Source: Desulfomicrobium sp. UBA5193 (lineage in GTDB: Bacteria; Desulfobacterota; Desulfovibrionia; Desulfovibrionales; Desulfomicrobiaceae). Taken from it: DNA of 64,000 bases. The first letter of the stretch is position 1. The number at the start of each line of letters is the position of its first letter. A program made the translations under genes and the position numbers. Shown in pieces: positions 54,394-63,940 of this stretch. The notes beneath the pieces were generated by a model, which made no database searches, was not told the origin of the DNA, and saw only the letters and a list, made by a program, of their open reading frames with translations. Location: NCBI GenBank assembly GCA_002412965.1, contig DHWB01000011.1, forward strand, positions 454,542-518,541. Reading direction: 5' to 3'.

Positions 54394-57102
54394 GTGCGCA
54401 TTGTTCTTGGCATCCTGATCCTGCTTTCCTTTCTTGGCGCTCTCGACGACTGGTGGCGCAGTCCGGTCCTGCTTGTTCTGCCGGTTCTTGGCGTGGTCTG
54501 CTTTGTCCTTTCGTCCCGGATTGCCGCGCAGGACAGGAAAATAAGGGAACTGGAAAACCTGCTCCGTACAAAATTTCGGGAACAGAAGGCCTCGGCGGAC
54601 AGCACTTCCATGGCGACCGCATCACATGCGGCAACGACTGCTTCCGCTCGGAGCGGAAGCGGGCTGCAATCTGCCGCCCCTACCACCGGTGAGGCTGCTT
54701 TCGGATGGAACGAAGGGGGGGATTCCGGCGAAAACTTCGCTTTTTCAGCCCAAGAAGAGGCCGCGCCTGCAGCCCCGCCGCAGGCAGTTCGAGAAATGAA
54801 GCCTGCGGCTCCCGAGTGGATCGCCGCTGCCTGGTCGCAGGCCAGGGCCTGGATCACCGGCGGCAACCCCGTGGTCAAGGTCGGGCTGGTGGTGCTCTTT
54901 TTCGGGGTGTCCTTCCTGCTCAAATACGCTTCCGATCACAGCCTGCTGCCCGTGGAGCTGCGCATGGCCGGGGCCGGGTTGCTCGGTGTCGCGCTGCTGG
55001 CTTTAGGCTGGCGCCTTCGGAGCAGCAATCCCGTCTATGCCCTGCTGGTGCAGGGGGGCGGGGTGGGCGTGCTGTATCTGACCATTTTCGCAGCGGCCCG
55101 ATTTCTGGATATGATCTCGCCTCTGTGGGCGCTCCTGCTCATGACGGCGGTGGTGGGTTTCTCCGGGATTCTGGCCGTGGTGCAGAATGCATCGGCGCTG
55201 GCCGTTTTCGGGACGGCGGGCGGATTTCTGGCCCCCATCCTCCTGTCCACGGGACAGGGCAGCCATGTGCACCTCTTCGGCTATTACGCGCTTTTGAACC
55301 TGGGCGTGCTCGGAATCGCCTGGCATAAGACGTGGCGGGTGCTCAACCTGCTCGGTTTCGTCTGCACGTTCGGCATCGGGGCCTTGTGGGGAGCCCGGTA
55401 TTACTCGCCGGAATACTTTCCGACCGCCGAGCCCTTCCTAATCCTCTTTTTCCTCATGTACGGTCTCATCTCCATCCTCTTCGCGCACGCAAACAGCGAG
55501 CCGGAGCGCATCCGGCTCGACAGCGCCCTGGTTTTCGGCCTGCCCCTGGCGGCCTTCGGGCTGCAGATGGGCCTGGTCCGGGACATGGACATGGGCGGGG
55601 CCTTCAGCTGTCTGGGTCTGGCCCTGTGGTACATCCTGCCCCTCAAGCTGTTCTGGAAGAAGAGCGGTGGCCTTCGCCTCCTGGCCGAGGCTCACCTCGC
55701 CCTGGGCGTGATATTTGTCTCCCTGGCAGTGCCCATGGCCCTGGATGCGAGCTGGACCGCCTCGACCTGGGCGCTGGAAGGCGCGGGGATGATCTGGCTC
55801 GGTCTGCGGCAAAAAAGGCTCATCACAAGGGTTTTCGGCCTGCTGCTGCAGGTTGGAGCGGCCCTGTCCTTTGCGGCTTCGCTGTCTTTCTGGTCGCCTT
55901 CTCTGGACAACGGGCATTTGCTCGCCGGACTCTTTCTGGGCCTGGGAGGGCTTTTTTCGAGTTGGAGCTACTGGTCATTTCCCGCCGCGCGGCTGTCCCG
56001 CGAAGAGCCTTTGCCGCTGGCTCTCGGCCTGTGGGGCGCTGTGTGGTGGTATGGCACCTGGTTTTTCTGGGCCGGGGACCGGGAGCATGCGGACCCGGTC
56101 TCGCTTACCGTGATAGTGGCCAGTCTCGGCCTCTGCTTCGTGCTGCACAGGAGGACGCAGTGGCCCATGCCCCGTTATCTTGCCCAGGCCACGGCCGCGC
56201 TGCTGTTTTGTAGCGCCGTGATCTGGAACGGCCATCCCGCCGGGGACTGGGGCTGGGTCGGTTGGCCGCTGGCCCTCGGCGTCCAGTTTGCGGTCCTCTT
56301 CGCGCTTGAGGATGGCTGGGAGGAACGGGTGCGTGGGTGGGTTCACACCGCAAGCGCGCTCCTGGTCGGCGTGCTGGCCCTGCGCGAAGCGCATTGGCAG
56401 GCCTTTCATCTCATCAAGGTCGGAAGTTGGGCCGATGCCGCTGCAGCCATGGCCGCGGTCCTGCTCCTGCTTGGCATCGTCTTCCCTTGTGTGAACTGGC
56501 CTCTGCGTCGGCACTTTGCGGCCTATCTGCGCGCCGGGGCCGCCTTGGCTGCCGTGCTTGTCCTGTGGTGGGTGGGGGTGTGTTTTTCAAGCGGAGACCC
56601 CCGGCCCCTGCCCTATGTCCCGGTTCTTAGCCCGCTCGATCTGACCCAGGCCCTGGTTCTGGTCGTCCTGGCCATCTGGGCGCGCAAGGCGGCGGCGACG
56701 GATGTCCTGCGGGTGGGTAAATTCGATCGTCTTCTGCCCGGAATTCTGGCTGTGGCAGGCTTTGTCTGGATGAACGTGGTCGTGGCCAGAACCGTCCATT
56801 TTATGGGGGATGTTCCCTATGCGGCGCAGGCCATGTTCCGTTCCGACGTGCTGCAGGCCGCCTATTCGGTGCTCTGGTCCATGGCGGCTCTGGGGGCCAT
56901 GCTCCTCGGCTGGCGGCGCGGCCGGCGGCAGGCCTGGCTGGCCGGGGCCGGGCTTCTGGTCGTGGTGGTCGGCAAGCTCTTTCTGATTGATCTGGACGGG
57001 CGCGGCACCGTGGCGCGCATTGTGTCGTTTCTGGGCGTGGGACTGCTCATGCTGGTGGTGGGCTATTTTTGTCCGTTGCCGCCAAAGGAGGAAAAACCGT
57101 GA
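54394..57102 (+). CDS. DUF2339 polytopic membrane protein
   Basis: A 902-residue protein with one N-terminal helix, a short coiled coil (AAQDRKIRELENLLRTKF), an Ala/Ser-rich linker (about 70-135) and more than 20 predicted membrane helices. This is the layout of DUF2339 proteins. GTG at 54394 has GGAGG five bases upstream and gives MRIVLGILILLSF; an ATG at 54382 is in frame but has no ribosome-binding site. The stop overlaps the start of the DUF3999 gene (GTGA). The two families are regular neighbours and may form an envelope complex; function is unknown. Confidence 0.88.
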   Translation: MRIVLGILILLSFLGALDDWWRSPVLLVLPVLGVVCFVLSSRIAAQDRKIRELENLLRTKFREQKASADSTSMATASHAATTASARSGSGLQSAAPTTGEAAFGWNEGGDSGENFAFSAQEEAAPAAPPQAVREMKPAAPEWIAAAWSQARAWITGGNPVVKVGLVVLFFGVSFLLKYASDHSLLPVELRMAGAGLLGVALLALGWRLRSSNPVYALLVQGGGVGVLYLTIFAAARFLDMISPLWALLLMTAVVGFSGILAVVQNASALAVFGTAGGFLAPILLSTGQGSHVHLFGYYALLNLGVLGIAWHKTWRVLNLLGFVCTFGIGALWGARYYSPEYFPTAEPFLILFFLMYGLISILFAHANSEPERIRLDSALVFGLPLAAFGLQMGLVRDMDMGGAFSCLGLALWYILPLKLFWKKSGGLRLLAEAHLALGVIFVSLAVPMALDASWTASTWALEGAGMIWLGLRQKRLITRVFGLLLQVGAALSFAASLSFWSPSLDNGHLLAGLFLGLGGLFSSWSYWSFPAARLSREEPLPLALGLWGAVWWYGTWFFWAGDREHADPVSLTVIVASLGLCFVLHRRTQWPMPRYLAQATAALLFCSAVIWNGHPAGDWGWVGWPLALGVQFAVLFALEDGWEERVRGWVHTASALLVGVLALREAHWQAFHLIKVGSWADAAAAMAAVLLLLGIVFPCVNWPLRRHFAAYLRAGAALAAVLVLWWVGVCFSSGDPRPLPYVPVLSPLDLTQALVLVVLAIWARKAAATDVLRVGKFDRLLPGILAVAGFVWMNVVVARTVHFMGDVPYAAQAMFRSDVLQAAYSVLWSMAALGAMLLGWRRGRRQAWLAGAGLLVVVVGKLFLIDLDGRGTVARIVSFLGVGLLMLVVGYFCPLPPKEEKP

Positions 57103-58382
57103 TTATCCTTGTGCTGCTGGCTCTTCTTGTCCCTTTTTCCGCCCACGCGTCCACTCCTATGGATTTTGCGCGAGGGTTCAACCTCGAAGCGGAAGAAGGC
57201 TTTGCCCTGCAACGCCTGGAGCTTCCCTTTGAAGTGTACAACGCAAGCGTGCGCGCGGACCTGGGCGACTTGCGCGTGTTCAATGCCGAAGGCGCCGAGG
57301 TGCCCGTACACCTGCGGCGCATGGGCGCGGAGCCGGCAACGGCGCACGAAGTGCCCTTGCCCCTGTTTCGGGTTGGAACCCGCAAGGAAAGCGGCCAGGA
57401 CTATGATTTTCGGCTGCATGTGCGCACTTCGGATCAGGGCGCGGTGCTTGAGACACGGATGATTCCGCTTTCCGCCAGCGCCGATCAGGCCCTGCTGCTC
57501 GACGCTTCCGCAAACACCGTTGACCTTGCGGCCTTGCGTTTTGAGCTGGAGGCGCCATCATCCGTGTTTGTGCGCATTGTCGTGCGCGGCAGCGACGATC
57601 TCGCTTCCTGGCAGACGGCCGGGAGCGGAGTCCTGGCGAGCATGGAGCACCAGAACGGGAGCATCCTGCAGGACCGGATTGCCCTGTCCGGCAAGCGCTG
57701 GAAGTATTATCTCGTGACCGGCCTGGGGGATCTCTCGGCCTTGAGCGTGGCCTACGCGGAGAAGAGCAGGGGAGATTCGGGCATGATCCGCCGCTTCGCG
57801 TCCTTGAATGGCACGTTGGTCGAGGATGGCACCTACGAATATGCGCTGCCGTCTGCGTTGCCGGTGGATGTGCTGGACATGGCGGATGTGGACAATGCGG
57901 TGCTGGGCGTGAATGTGCTGACGCCTTCGGGGGACGGGTGGCGTAGCGTCGGGGCCGGGTCGCTCTTTCGCATGACCGTGGAAGGGCAGGCACTGGCCGG
58001 GCCGGGACTAGCCTTGCGCGGCCCGCATGAACGGTTTCGGATCAGGATGCAGGGCGCCCCGGTTCCCTTGCGTGTCGGCTGGACGCCCCACGAGCTCGTC
58101 TTCATGCCGCAGGGCTCCGGGCCGTTCACCCTGGCCCTAGGCAACCCTTCCATCCCGCGCGGCCCCGACATGCTGGCCCCCATGCTTCAGGACAAAGGGA
58201 TTGGGGCGGCGCGGCTGGGCAAGGCGCGGATCGGCGCGCCGGTGACTTTGGGCGGAGAGGATCGTTTGCTGCCGGAGCGGGATTTCACCAGGATTGTGCT
58301 TTGGGCTGTTCTTGGCCTGGGCGTGATTCTGCTCGGGGCCATGGCGTGGCATCTGGTCAGGACCATGGAGCACAAAAAATGA
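57099..58382 (+). CDS. DUF3999 periplasmic membrane-anchored protein
   Basis: A 427-residue protein with a signal peptide (VIILVLLALLVPFSAHA), a large periplasmic beta-rich region and a C-terminal helix (about 398-420) ending in a short cytoplasmic tail. Segments such as ALQRLELPFEVYNASVRADL and LVFMPQGSGPFTLALGN match DUF3999, which accompanies DUF2339. GTG at 57099 follows AAGGAGG by about seven bases and overlaps the upstream stop. Function unknown. The 58383-58412 hairpin (CCGGGTTG / CAACCCG) may end the transcript. Confidence 0.88.
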   Translation: MIILVLLALLVPFSAHASTPMDFARGFNLEAEEGFALQRLELPFEVYNASVRADLGDLRVFNAEGAEVPVHLRRMGAEPATAHEVPLPLFRVGTRKESGQDYDFRLHVRTSDQGAVLETRMIPLSASADQALLLDASANTVDLAALRFELEAPSSVFVRIVVRGSDDLASWQTAGSGVLASMEHQNGSILQDRIALSGKRWKYYLVTGLGDLSALSVAYAEKSRGDSGMIRRFASLNGTLVEDGTYEYALPSALPVDVLDMADVDNAVLGVNVLTPSGDGWRSVGAGSLFRMTVEGQALAGPGLALRGPHERFRIRMQGAPVPLRVGWTPHELVFMPQGSGPFTLALGNPSIPRGPDMLAPMLQDKGIGAARLGKARIGAPVTLGGEDRLLPERDFTRIVLWAVLGLGVILLGAMAWHLVRTMEHKK

Positions 58383-58443
58383 CTGCCGGGTTGAAATACA
58401 ACCCGACAGCGAAAATGGAGAAGACGGTTTTCGGTGGAAAATT

Positions 58444-59559
58444 TTAGTTCAGCATGGCCTGCACGACCTGGACATTGTCCATCACGTCGCGGATCAGGCC
58501 GGGGCTCAGCAGCATCTCCCGTGCTTCCTGCTTGGAAATGATCTCGCGATAGCTCGGATCAAGCTGGTCAAGCCGCCGCACGTCGTCCAGCAGGGTGCCG
58601 TGGGGTGAAATGAGCTTGGCCACCTGATTGGCCAGGAAGAGGACCGTCAGGCACTTGGCATGCATGGAATCGCATTCCAATTGTGTCACCGGCAGCAGGG
58701 CGGGCAGATGATGGTCGAGCACCAGGGTGCGGAGCTGATCCGGAATGCCTCCGGTTTTGGCCATGATCTGGGCGGCCTGGAGATGCGTGGCCGTGAGTCG
58801 TTCGTACTCCCGGGTCAGCGTTTGGGGATAGAGTTCCCCTTCTCCTGGATCCTTGATCAGCAGAATGAGCACAAGCTTGCCGATGTCATGCATGAGCCCG
58901 GCCGTGTACAGGGTTCCGCTGTCCATGTCCTGCCTGGCTCTGGCCATGAAGGACGCGGTGATGGCCGTGGAGTTCATGTGCTGCCAGATGGTTTTGAACA
59001 TGCGCTGGTGCTCGGGATTCTTGTACAGGGCATAGGGCATGACCCCAAAGGCGATGAGATTTTTCAGGTTGGTCAGGCCCAGGATGTTCACTGCCGTGTG
59101 GATGGATTTGACGTCCGTGGCCGTGCGGAAAAAGGGAGAATTTATTGTCTTCAGGACCCTGGCCGAGAGCAGGGGATCGCGGGTGACCAGATCCCCCAGT
59201 TGCTTCATGCTGGAGTTGTGGTCATCAAGGGCAGCCAGCGAGGAGTGCAGGGTGCCGACCTTGTCGAAGGCCTTGACCAGGCTGGCTATGGCGGCATGGG
59301 TGAGGGCCGGGGGAGTTTCATAGACATGAGTCATCTGCTGCGCAGTGGACGACGGCGATCCGGAATAAATGTGATCCAGGGCGCGAATGAGCACTGATTC
59401 CCATTCTGTGTATGCATTTTGGCCGATTGCGGCCGGCTTGATCTTTTCCGGAACGTGATCTTTGCTGACAATGGGTTCCAGTTCGGGTTTGCGGACGAGA
59501 AAAAAATACACAAGCGAAGCGATGGTCAGCAATGCGGAGAAGGCTAAAACGTATGACAT
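58444..59559 (-). CDS. Membrane-anchored HDOD-domain protein
   Basis: A 371-residue protein with one N-terminal helix (about 3-22) and an HDOD domain (about 95-300): ALTHAAIASLVKAFDKVG, then DPLLSARVLKTINSPFF and GLMHDIGKLVLIL. HDOD proteins are HD-related scaffolds in signalling, often without phosphodiesterase activity; here MHDIGK keeps the HD pair. The ATG at 59559 has GAGG six bases upstream. It is a single gene, and its signalling partner is not evident. Confidence 0.88.
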   Translation of the reverse strand: MSYVLAFSALLTIASLVYFFLVRKPELEPIVSKDHVPEKIKPAAIGQNAYTEWESVLIRALDHIYSGSPSSTAQQMTHVYETPPALTHAAIASLVKAFDKVGTLHSSLAALDDHNSSMKQLGDLVTRDPLLSARVLKTINSPFFRTATDVKSIHTAVNILGLTNLKNLIAFGVMPYALYKNPEHQRMFKTIWQHMNSTAITASFMARARQDMDSGTLYTAGLMHDIGKLVLILLIKDPGEGELYPQTLTREYERLTATHLQAAQIMAKTGGIPDQLRTLVLDHHLPALLPVTQLECDSMHAKCLTVLFLANQVAKLISPHGTLLDDVRRLDQLDPSYREIISKQEAREMLLSPGLIRDVMDNVQVVQAMLN

Positions 59560-59688
59560 GAACACCTCATGGTAAGGAACGATGTACGGAACCTTTATGC
59601 GTAGGGGTGTTCGAAAGCAATGAATTTTTGTCTTTTTTTGCTTGAGCGGCGTGGCAGGAAATGGCGCATTGAATTTGAGGTGTGAAGG

Positions 59689-59728
59689 GCATGAAAAAAG
59701 CCTCCGCGTGCGGAGGCTTTTTTCATGC
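59689..59728. terminator. Strong bidirectional terminator after gcvPB
   Basis: An uninterrupted 19-bp stem made of GCATGAAAAAAGCCTCCGC and its complement with a 2-base loop, A-run on one side and T-run on the other. It ends the gcv run on the minus strand and would stop plus-strand transcription too. Confidence 0.92.
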
Positions 59729-59752
59729 GTAGTACTGTATTACAGAACAGCG

Positions 59753-61204
59753 TTAAAGACCTGCATCATCCACCAATTCCATGCTTCTTGCCGCACGGAC
59801 TTCGTCCAGTCGTTGCACAGGGGTGGTCACCGGCGCATTCTGTATTGATTCCGCATCCGTATCCACTCGTCCGAGTATTTCGATCAGATCATCGACGAAG
59901 CCGTCCAGGGTTTCCTTGCTTTCCGTTTCCGTGGGCTCGAACATCAGGCATTCCTTGACGATGAGCGGGAAGTAGATGGTTGGGGCATAATGTCCCTTGT
60001 CGAGCAATGCCTTGGCGAGATCCAGGGCGCGTACGCCCTTTTCGGCCTGCTTCGCGGCCGAGGCCACGAACTCGTGCATGCAGATGCGGTCGTGGGGGAT
60101 CTCAAGAACATCCTCCAGGCGCTTGCGCAGGTAGTTGGCGGCCAGAACCGCGTTTTCCGAGGCGCGCACGATCCCTTCCTGGCCGAGGCGCAGGATGTAG
60201 GCGTAGGCTTTAAGGATGACCCCGAAGTTGCCATAGAAGGGCGCGATGTAGCCGATGGATTTGGGGTAGTCGTAGTTGAGGTAGTATTGTCCGTCCTCAA
60301 GCTTCACCACACGCGAGATGGGCAGATAGTCCACCAGGCGCTGGCTCACGCCCACAGGTCCGGAGCCGGGGCCGCCGCCTCCGTGGGGGGTGGCGAAGGT
60401 CTTGTGCAGGTTCAGGTGCACGACGTCGAAGCCCACGTCGCCGACGCGCATCTTGCCCATGATGGCGTTCAGGTTCGCGCCGTCGTAGTAGAGCAGTCCG
60501 TCCACGCCGTGGACCAGCTTGACGATGCGTTCAAGGCCGCACTCGAACAGCCCCAGGGTGTTGGGACAGGTCATCATGAGGCCAGCCACTTCGTCGTCCA
60601 GCACCTTTTCCAGTTCGTCGGGGTCGATCATCCCGTTTTTCGATTCAATGGAGACGACGTCGTAGCCCGCGATGGCCGCCGAGGCCGGATTGGTGCCGTG
60701 GGCGGAGTCGGGCACGATGATCTTGGTCTTCCTGTTGCCCTTGTCGTTGTGGTAGGCGGCCATGAGCATGACGCCCGTAAGTTCCCCGTGGGCGCCGGCC
60801 ATGGGCTGCAGGGTGAAGGCGCTCATGCCCGTGATCTCGGCCAGCAGCTGCTCGGTCTCGTACAGCACCTCAAGCGCGCCCTGGGCCATGTGCCCTGCCC
60901 CTTTAAGCTGCGGAATGAGCGGGTGCACGGAGGTGAAGCCGGGCTGCGCGGCCACGGCCTCGGTGAACTTCGGATTGTACTTCATGGTGCACGACCCGAG
61001 GGGATAGAAATTGCTGTCCACGCTGTAGTTGAGGCGGGAGAGCTTGGTGAAATGACGGATGACGTCTATTTCGGACAGTTCGGGCAGCCTGGGCGGCGTG
61101 CCGCGCAGCAGGTCCGACGGGATGGAGGCCATCGGGTCGCCCTTGGGGTCTTTGGGCCACACGCCGGTTCTGCCCTTGGCGGAGTCGGAGAACAGGGTTT
61201 TCAC
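59753..61204 (-). CDS. gcvPB: Glycine dehydrogenase (decarboxylating) subunit 2
   Basis: A 483-residue half of the split P-protein of the glycine cleavage system, carrying the PLP lysine in LNLHKTFATPHGGGG. FYPLGSCTMKYNPK and MAGAHGELTGV are family marks. With subunit 1 it decarboxylates glycine and passes the aminomethyl group to lipoyl-GcvH. GTG at 61204 overlaps the subunit 1 stop (GTGA) with GGAGG nearby; this start removes a long unrelated in-frame extension. Confidence 0.96.
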   Translation of the reverse strand: MKTLFSDSAKGRTGVWPKDPKGDPMASIPSDLLRGTPPRLPELSEIDVIRHFTKLSRLNYSVDSNFYPLGSCTMKYNPKFTEAVAAQPGFTSVHPLIPQLKGAGHMAQGALEVLYETEQLLAEITGMSAFTLQPMAGAHGELTGVMLMAAYHNDKGNRKTKIIVPDSAHGTNPASAAIAGYDVVSIESKNGMIDPDELEKVLDDEVAGLMMTCPNTLGLFECGLERIVKLVHGVDGLLYYDGANLNAIMGKMRVGDVGFDVVHLNLHKTFATPHGGGGPGSGPVGVSQRLVDYLPISRVVKLEDGQYYLNYDYPKSIGYIAPFYGNFGVILKAYAYILRLGQEGIVRASENAVLAANYLRKRLEDVLEIPHDRICMHEFVASAAKQAEKGVRALDLAKALLDKGHYAPTIYFPLIVKECLMFEPTETESKETLDGFVDDLIEILGRVDTDAESIQNAPVTTPVQRLDEVRAARSMELVDDAGL

Positions 61205-62529
61205 AGGGCACCTCCAATCAATTCGGCCAGGATGCCGACGCTCTGCTGGGTGGTTTTTTCGGTGCAGGCCACCAGGAGATGGTTGTCCATACCGGAGTAG
61301 TAACGGCCCAGGGGGAATCCGGGCACGAATTTCGTGTCGATAAGCTTGTCGATGACCTCGTAGGCGCGCACGGGAAGCTCCACCGTGAACTCGTTGCCGA
61401 AGGGCTCGTTGACCACGCGCACGCCGGGCAGCTGCGCCAGGCGCTGGGCCGCATAATGGGCGCGTTCGATGCTGACGCCGGCAGTCTTTTTCAGCCCCTC
61501 GGGGCCGAGCAGGCTGATGTACATGAGCGCCCGCAGGGCGCACAGCGCCTGGTTGGAACAGATGTTGGACGTGGCCTTCTCGCGGCGGATGTGCTGCTCT
61601 CTGGCCTGCAGGGTCAGTACGAAGCCGGTCTTGCCGGTCTTGTCCACGGTGCGGCCGACAATGCGGCCGGGCATCTGGCGGATGAGCTGCTTGGAGCAGG
61701 CCATGATGCCCAGGTAAGGTCCGCCGAAACTTAAAGGCAGTCCCAGGCTCTGTCCTTCGGCCACGGCGATGTCCGCGCCCATCTGACCAGGCGTCTTCAA
61801 TACCGACTGCATGATCGGGTAGGTCGAGATGATGGAGACGATCTTGTGCTCGCGGGCCTTGTCGAAAAGGGCCGTGAAATCCTGGATCGTGCCGAAGAAA
61901 TTGGGGTTCTGGACAATGACCGCAGCCGTGTCGTCATTTAACGCGGCGAGCAGTCCGTCCAAGTCCGTGCGGCAGTCCTGGTGGGGGATGGTCACCAGAT
62001 CGAGCTTCAGGTTGGTGGTGTAGCTGTCGAGCATGACCCGGTAGATGGGGTTGACGCTTTCGGAGATGACGATGCGCGTGCGTTTGGTCTGGCGCACGGC
62101 CATCATGATCGCTTCGTACAGGGCCGTGCCGCCGTCGTAGAGGGAGGCGTTGGCGTACTGCAGGTCCAGGAGACGCGCCACGGCGGTCTGGTATTCAAAA
62201 ATGGCCTGCAGCATGCCTTGGGAGGCCTCGGCCTGATAGGGCGTGTACGCGGTGTAGAATTCGCCACGGCTGCACAGGGCGTCCACGGCGCTGGGGATGT
62301 AGTGGTCATAGAACCCGGCGCCCAGAAAGGAGGTCAGGTCCGTGGTGTTCTTGGCCGCCGTCTTTTCGAGTTTCTGGCGGACTTCCATTTCGCTCAGGCC
62401 CTGGGGAAGGTTCAGCTCCCTGGCCCGGAATTTTTGCGGGATGTCTTCGAACAGGGCTTCCATGCTGTCCACGCCGACGGTGGCCAGCATCTCCCGCTGT
62501 TCGGCAGGGGTATGCGGTATGAAGGGCAT
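61201..62529 (-). CDS. gcvPA: Glycine dehydrogenase (decarboxylating) subunit 1
   Basis: A 442-residue PLP-fold half without the catalytic lysine: MPFIPHTPAEQREMLATVG at the start, FLGAGFYDHYIPSAVD, and YTPYQAEASQGMLQAIFEYQ in the N-terminal third. It forms an alpha2beta2 enzyme with the next gene. The ATG at 62529 has GGAGG five bases upstream. Split P-proteins are common in anaerobes. Confidence 0.96.
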   Translation of the reverse strand: MPFIPHTPAEQREMLATVGVDSMEALFEDIPQKFRARELNLPQGLSEMEVRQKLEKTAAKNTTDLTSFLGAGFYDHYIPSAVDALCSRGEFYTAYTPYQAEASQGMLQAIFEYQTAVARLLDLQYANASLYDGGTALYEAIMMAVRQTKRTRIVISESVNPIYRVMLDSYTTNLKLDLVTIPHQDCRTDLDGLLAALNDDTAAVIVQNPNFFGTIQDFTALFDKAREHKIVSIISTYPIMQSVLKTPGQMGADIAVAEGQSLGLPLSFGGPYLGIMACSKQLIRQMPGRIVGRTVDKTGKTGFVLTLQAREQHIRREKATSNICSNQALCALRALMYISLLGPEGLKKTAGVSIERAHYAAQRLAQLPGVRVVNEPFGNEFTVELPVRAYEVIDKLIDTKFVPGFPLGRYYSGMDNHLLVACTEKTTQQSVGILAELIGGAL

Positions 62530-62805
62530 CGTGCCTCCGGATGCAGTGCTGCATTTCTTCGACCGGAGGCGAGGGTTCAATCTGCATTTGTCTTGAACGT
62601 TCGCGCGGAAAAGAGGAGCAGCCTGAAACGTACAGGTTATAAAATTCGTGAAAGACAGCCCGGCTGTTCAAAGAGATTTGAGCGCAATGCGTATGTATGC
62701 CCAATTGGGTCTTCATGCCCAGAATGGCCAAGGAAAAGGCTGGGCCGAACCGCAGATGTAAGGCCCCGGTTTTTTCAAAGCAATGCGGCAATCAAGCCTG
62801 GCCTG
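62530..62805. other. 276-bp gap between gcvH and gcvPA
   Basis: Unusually long for one operon. It contains small palindromes (CCCAATTGGG at 62700-62709; ACAGCC / GGCTGT near 62655-62667) but no gene and no glycine-riboswitch pattern that I can see. It may hold a separate promoter for gcvPA-gcvPB. Confidence 0.45.
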
Positions 62806-63186
62806 TTAATGGGCTTCGGCGGCACACAGGGCTGCGTAAGCGTCGGCGTCGAGGAGACCTTCGGGCGCGGCGCTCAGTTTGACCTTGAACAGCCAGCCTG
62901 CGCCGAATGCGTCCTTGTTGACCAGTTCCGGGGCATTTTCCAGTGCGGCATTGACCTCGACGATATCCCCGCTGACAGGAGAATAAATTTCGCTGGCAGC
63001 CTTGACCGATTCCACGGTACCTATTTCCGTCCCGGCCACGGCTTCATCACCGGGTTGGGGGAGTTCGACGAAAGTCAGGTCGCCGAGTTGTTCCTGGGCA
63101 AAATGGGTGATGCCCACAACGGCCTGGTCGCCTTCGATTTTCACCCATTCATGGGACTTAGCGTACAGAAGTTCTTTAGGATTCAT
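62806..63186 (-). CDS. gcvH: Glycine cleavage system H protein
   Basis: A 126-residue lipoyl carrier. The lipoylated Lys lies in [34 protein letters not shown] is the usual N-terminal strand. It shuttles the aminomethyl group between P-protein, T-protein and Lpd. The ATG at 63186 has GGAGG six bases upstream. gcvT and lpd are not in the window. Confidence 0.97.
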   Translation of the reverse strand: MNPKELLYAKSHEWVKIEGDQAVVGITHFAQEQLGDLTFVELPQPGDEAVAGTEIGTVESVKAASEIYSPVSGDIVEVNAALENAPELVNKDAFGAGWLFKVKLSAAPEGLLDADAYAALCAAEAH

Positions 63187-63348
63187 GATTGCCTCCATCT
63201 TGATTTTTTATGGGAGATGTGGTGCTGAATTCGCGTCCAACCCCTTGAGTTCGCGCTGGCATAAATATATTGCCACGAAAGTGCAATGAAGAGAAGTATC
63301 GCTTGATAAATCGATTATGCATTGTCGAATAATATTCGAGGAGGAAGT

Positions 63349-63888
63349 ATGAAATTGGTGCGTTTGTTCGTGGTTATGCTGGTGCTGCTGTATTTCTCTC
63401 CGAGTGCGTGGTGTGCAGGTTTAAGCGCTGCCGATGTCAAAGGATTCATTGGTTCCATGCAGGAACTCAAGCCTTATTTCGACCAGTATGCGGATGAGAC
63501 CGGCGACGACGGAGACGGAGCCAGCACTGCCCAGGTCGTGTCGGACTGGGCCAAGAGCTTGAAGGACCAACAAGAAGTGGAAGGGGTGCTCAAGAAGCAC
63601 GGCTTTGATTTTGAAAGATGGGTCGCGGTCTCCCAACAGGTGACCCAGGCCTACATGGCTTTCAAGTTCGGCAAGGACGGGCAAAATGTCGTGGGGCAGA
63701 TGCAGGAGTCCATCACGGAGATCGAGAACAACAAGGATATCCCCGCCGAATCCAAGGCCCAGATGCTGGAGCAGATGAAGCAGAGTATGGCGGAGATGGA
63801 AAATACACTCAAAGCGCCCCAGGAAGACCAGGACACGATCAAACCTTTTGTGGCCGATCTGGACAAGATTTTCGACTGGCAGGAATAA
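63349..63888 (+). CDS. Secreted helical protein of unknown function
   Basis: A 179-residue protein with a signal peptide (MKLVRLFVVMLVLLYFSP, ending WCA) and a mature part that is acidic and helical, without Cys. It contains a Met/Gln/Glu-rich stretch (AQMLEQMKQSMAEMENTL) likely to form a coiled coil. GAGGAGG lies four bases before the ATG at 63349. No family is recognised. It is divergent from gcvH. Confidence 0.8.
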   Translation: MKLVRLFVVMLVLLYFSPSAWCAGLSAADVKGFIGSMQELKPYFDQYADETGDDGDGASTAQVVSDWAKSLKDQQEVEGVLKKHGFDFERWVAVSQQVTQAYMAFKFGKDGQNVVGQMQESITEIENNKDIPAESKAQMLEQMKQSMAEMENTLKAPQEDQDTIKPFVADLDKIFDWQE

Positions 63889-63906
63889 GCGCCAAGCACG
63901 AAACGC

Positions 63907-63940
63907 ACGCAAAATGCCGCCCAAGGGCGGCATTTTGCGT
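63907..63940. terminator. Terminator downstream of the secreted protein
   Basis: A perfect 15-bp stem, ACGCAAAATGCCGCC and its complement, around CAAG. T-rich within the arm (ATTTTGCG), so termination is likely on both strands. Confidence 0.8.

Noticed and set aside
62530..63348. Glycine riboswitch expected near the gcv genes
   Set aside because: Neither the gcvH leader nor the gcvH-gcvPA gap shows the paired glycine-aptamer pattern.
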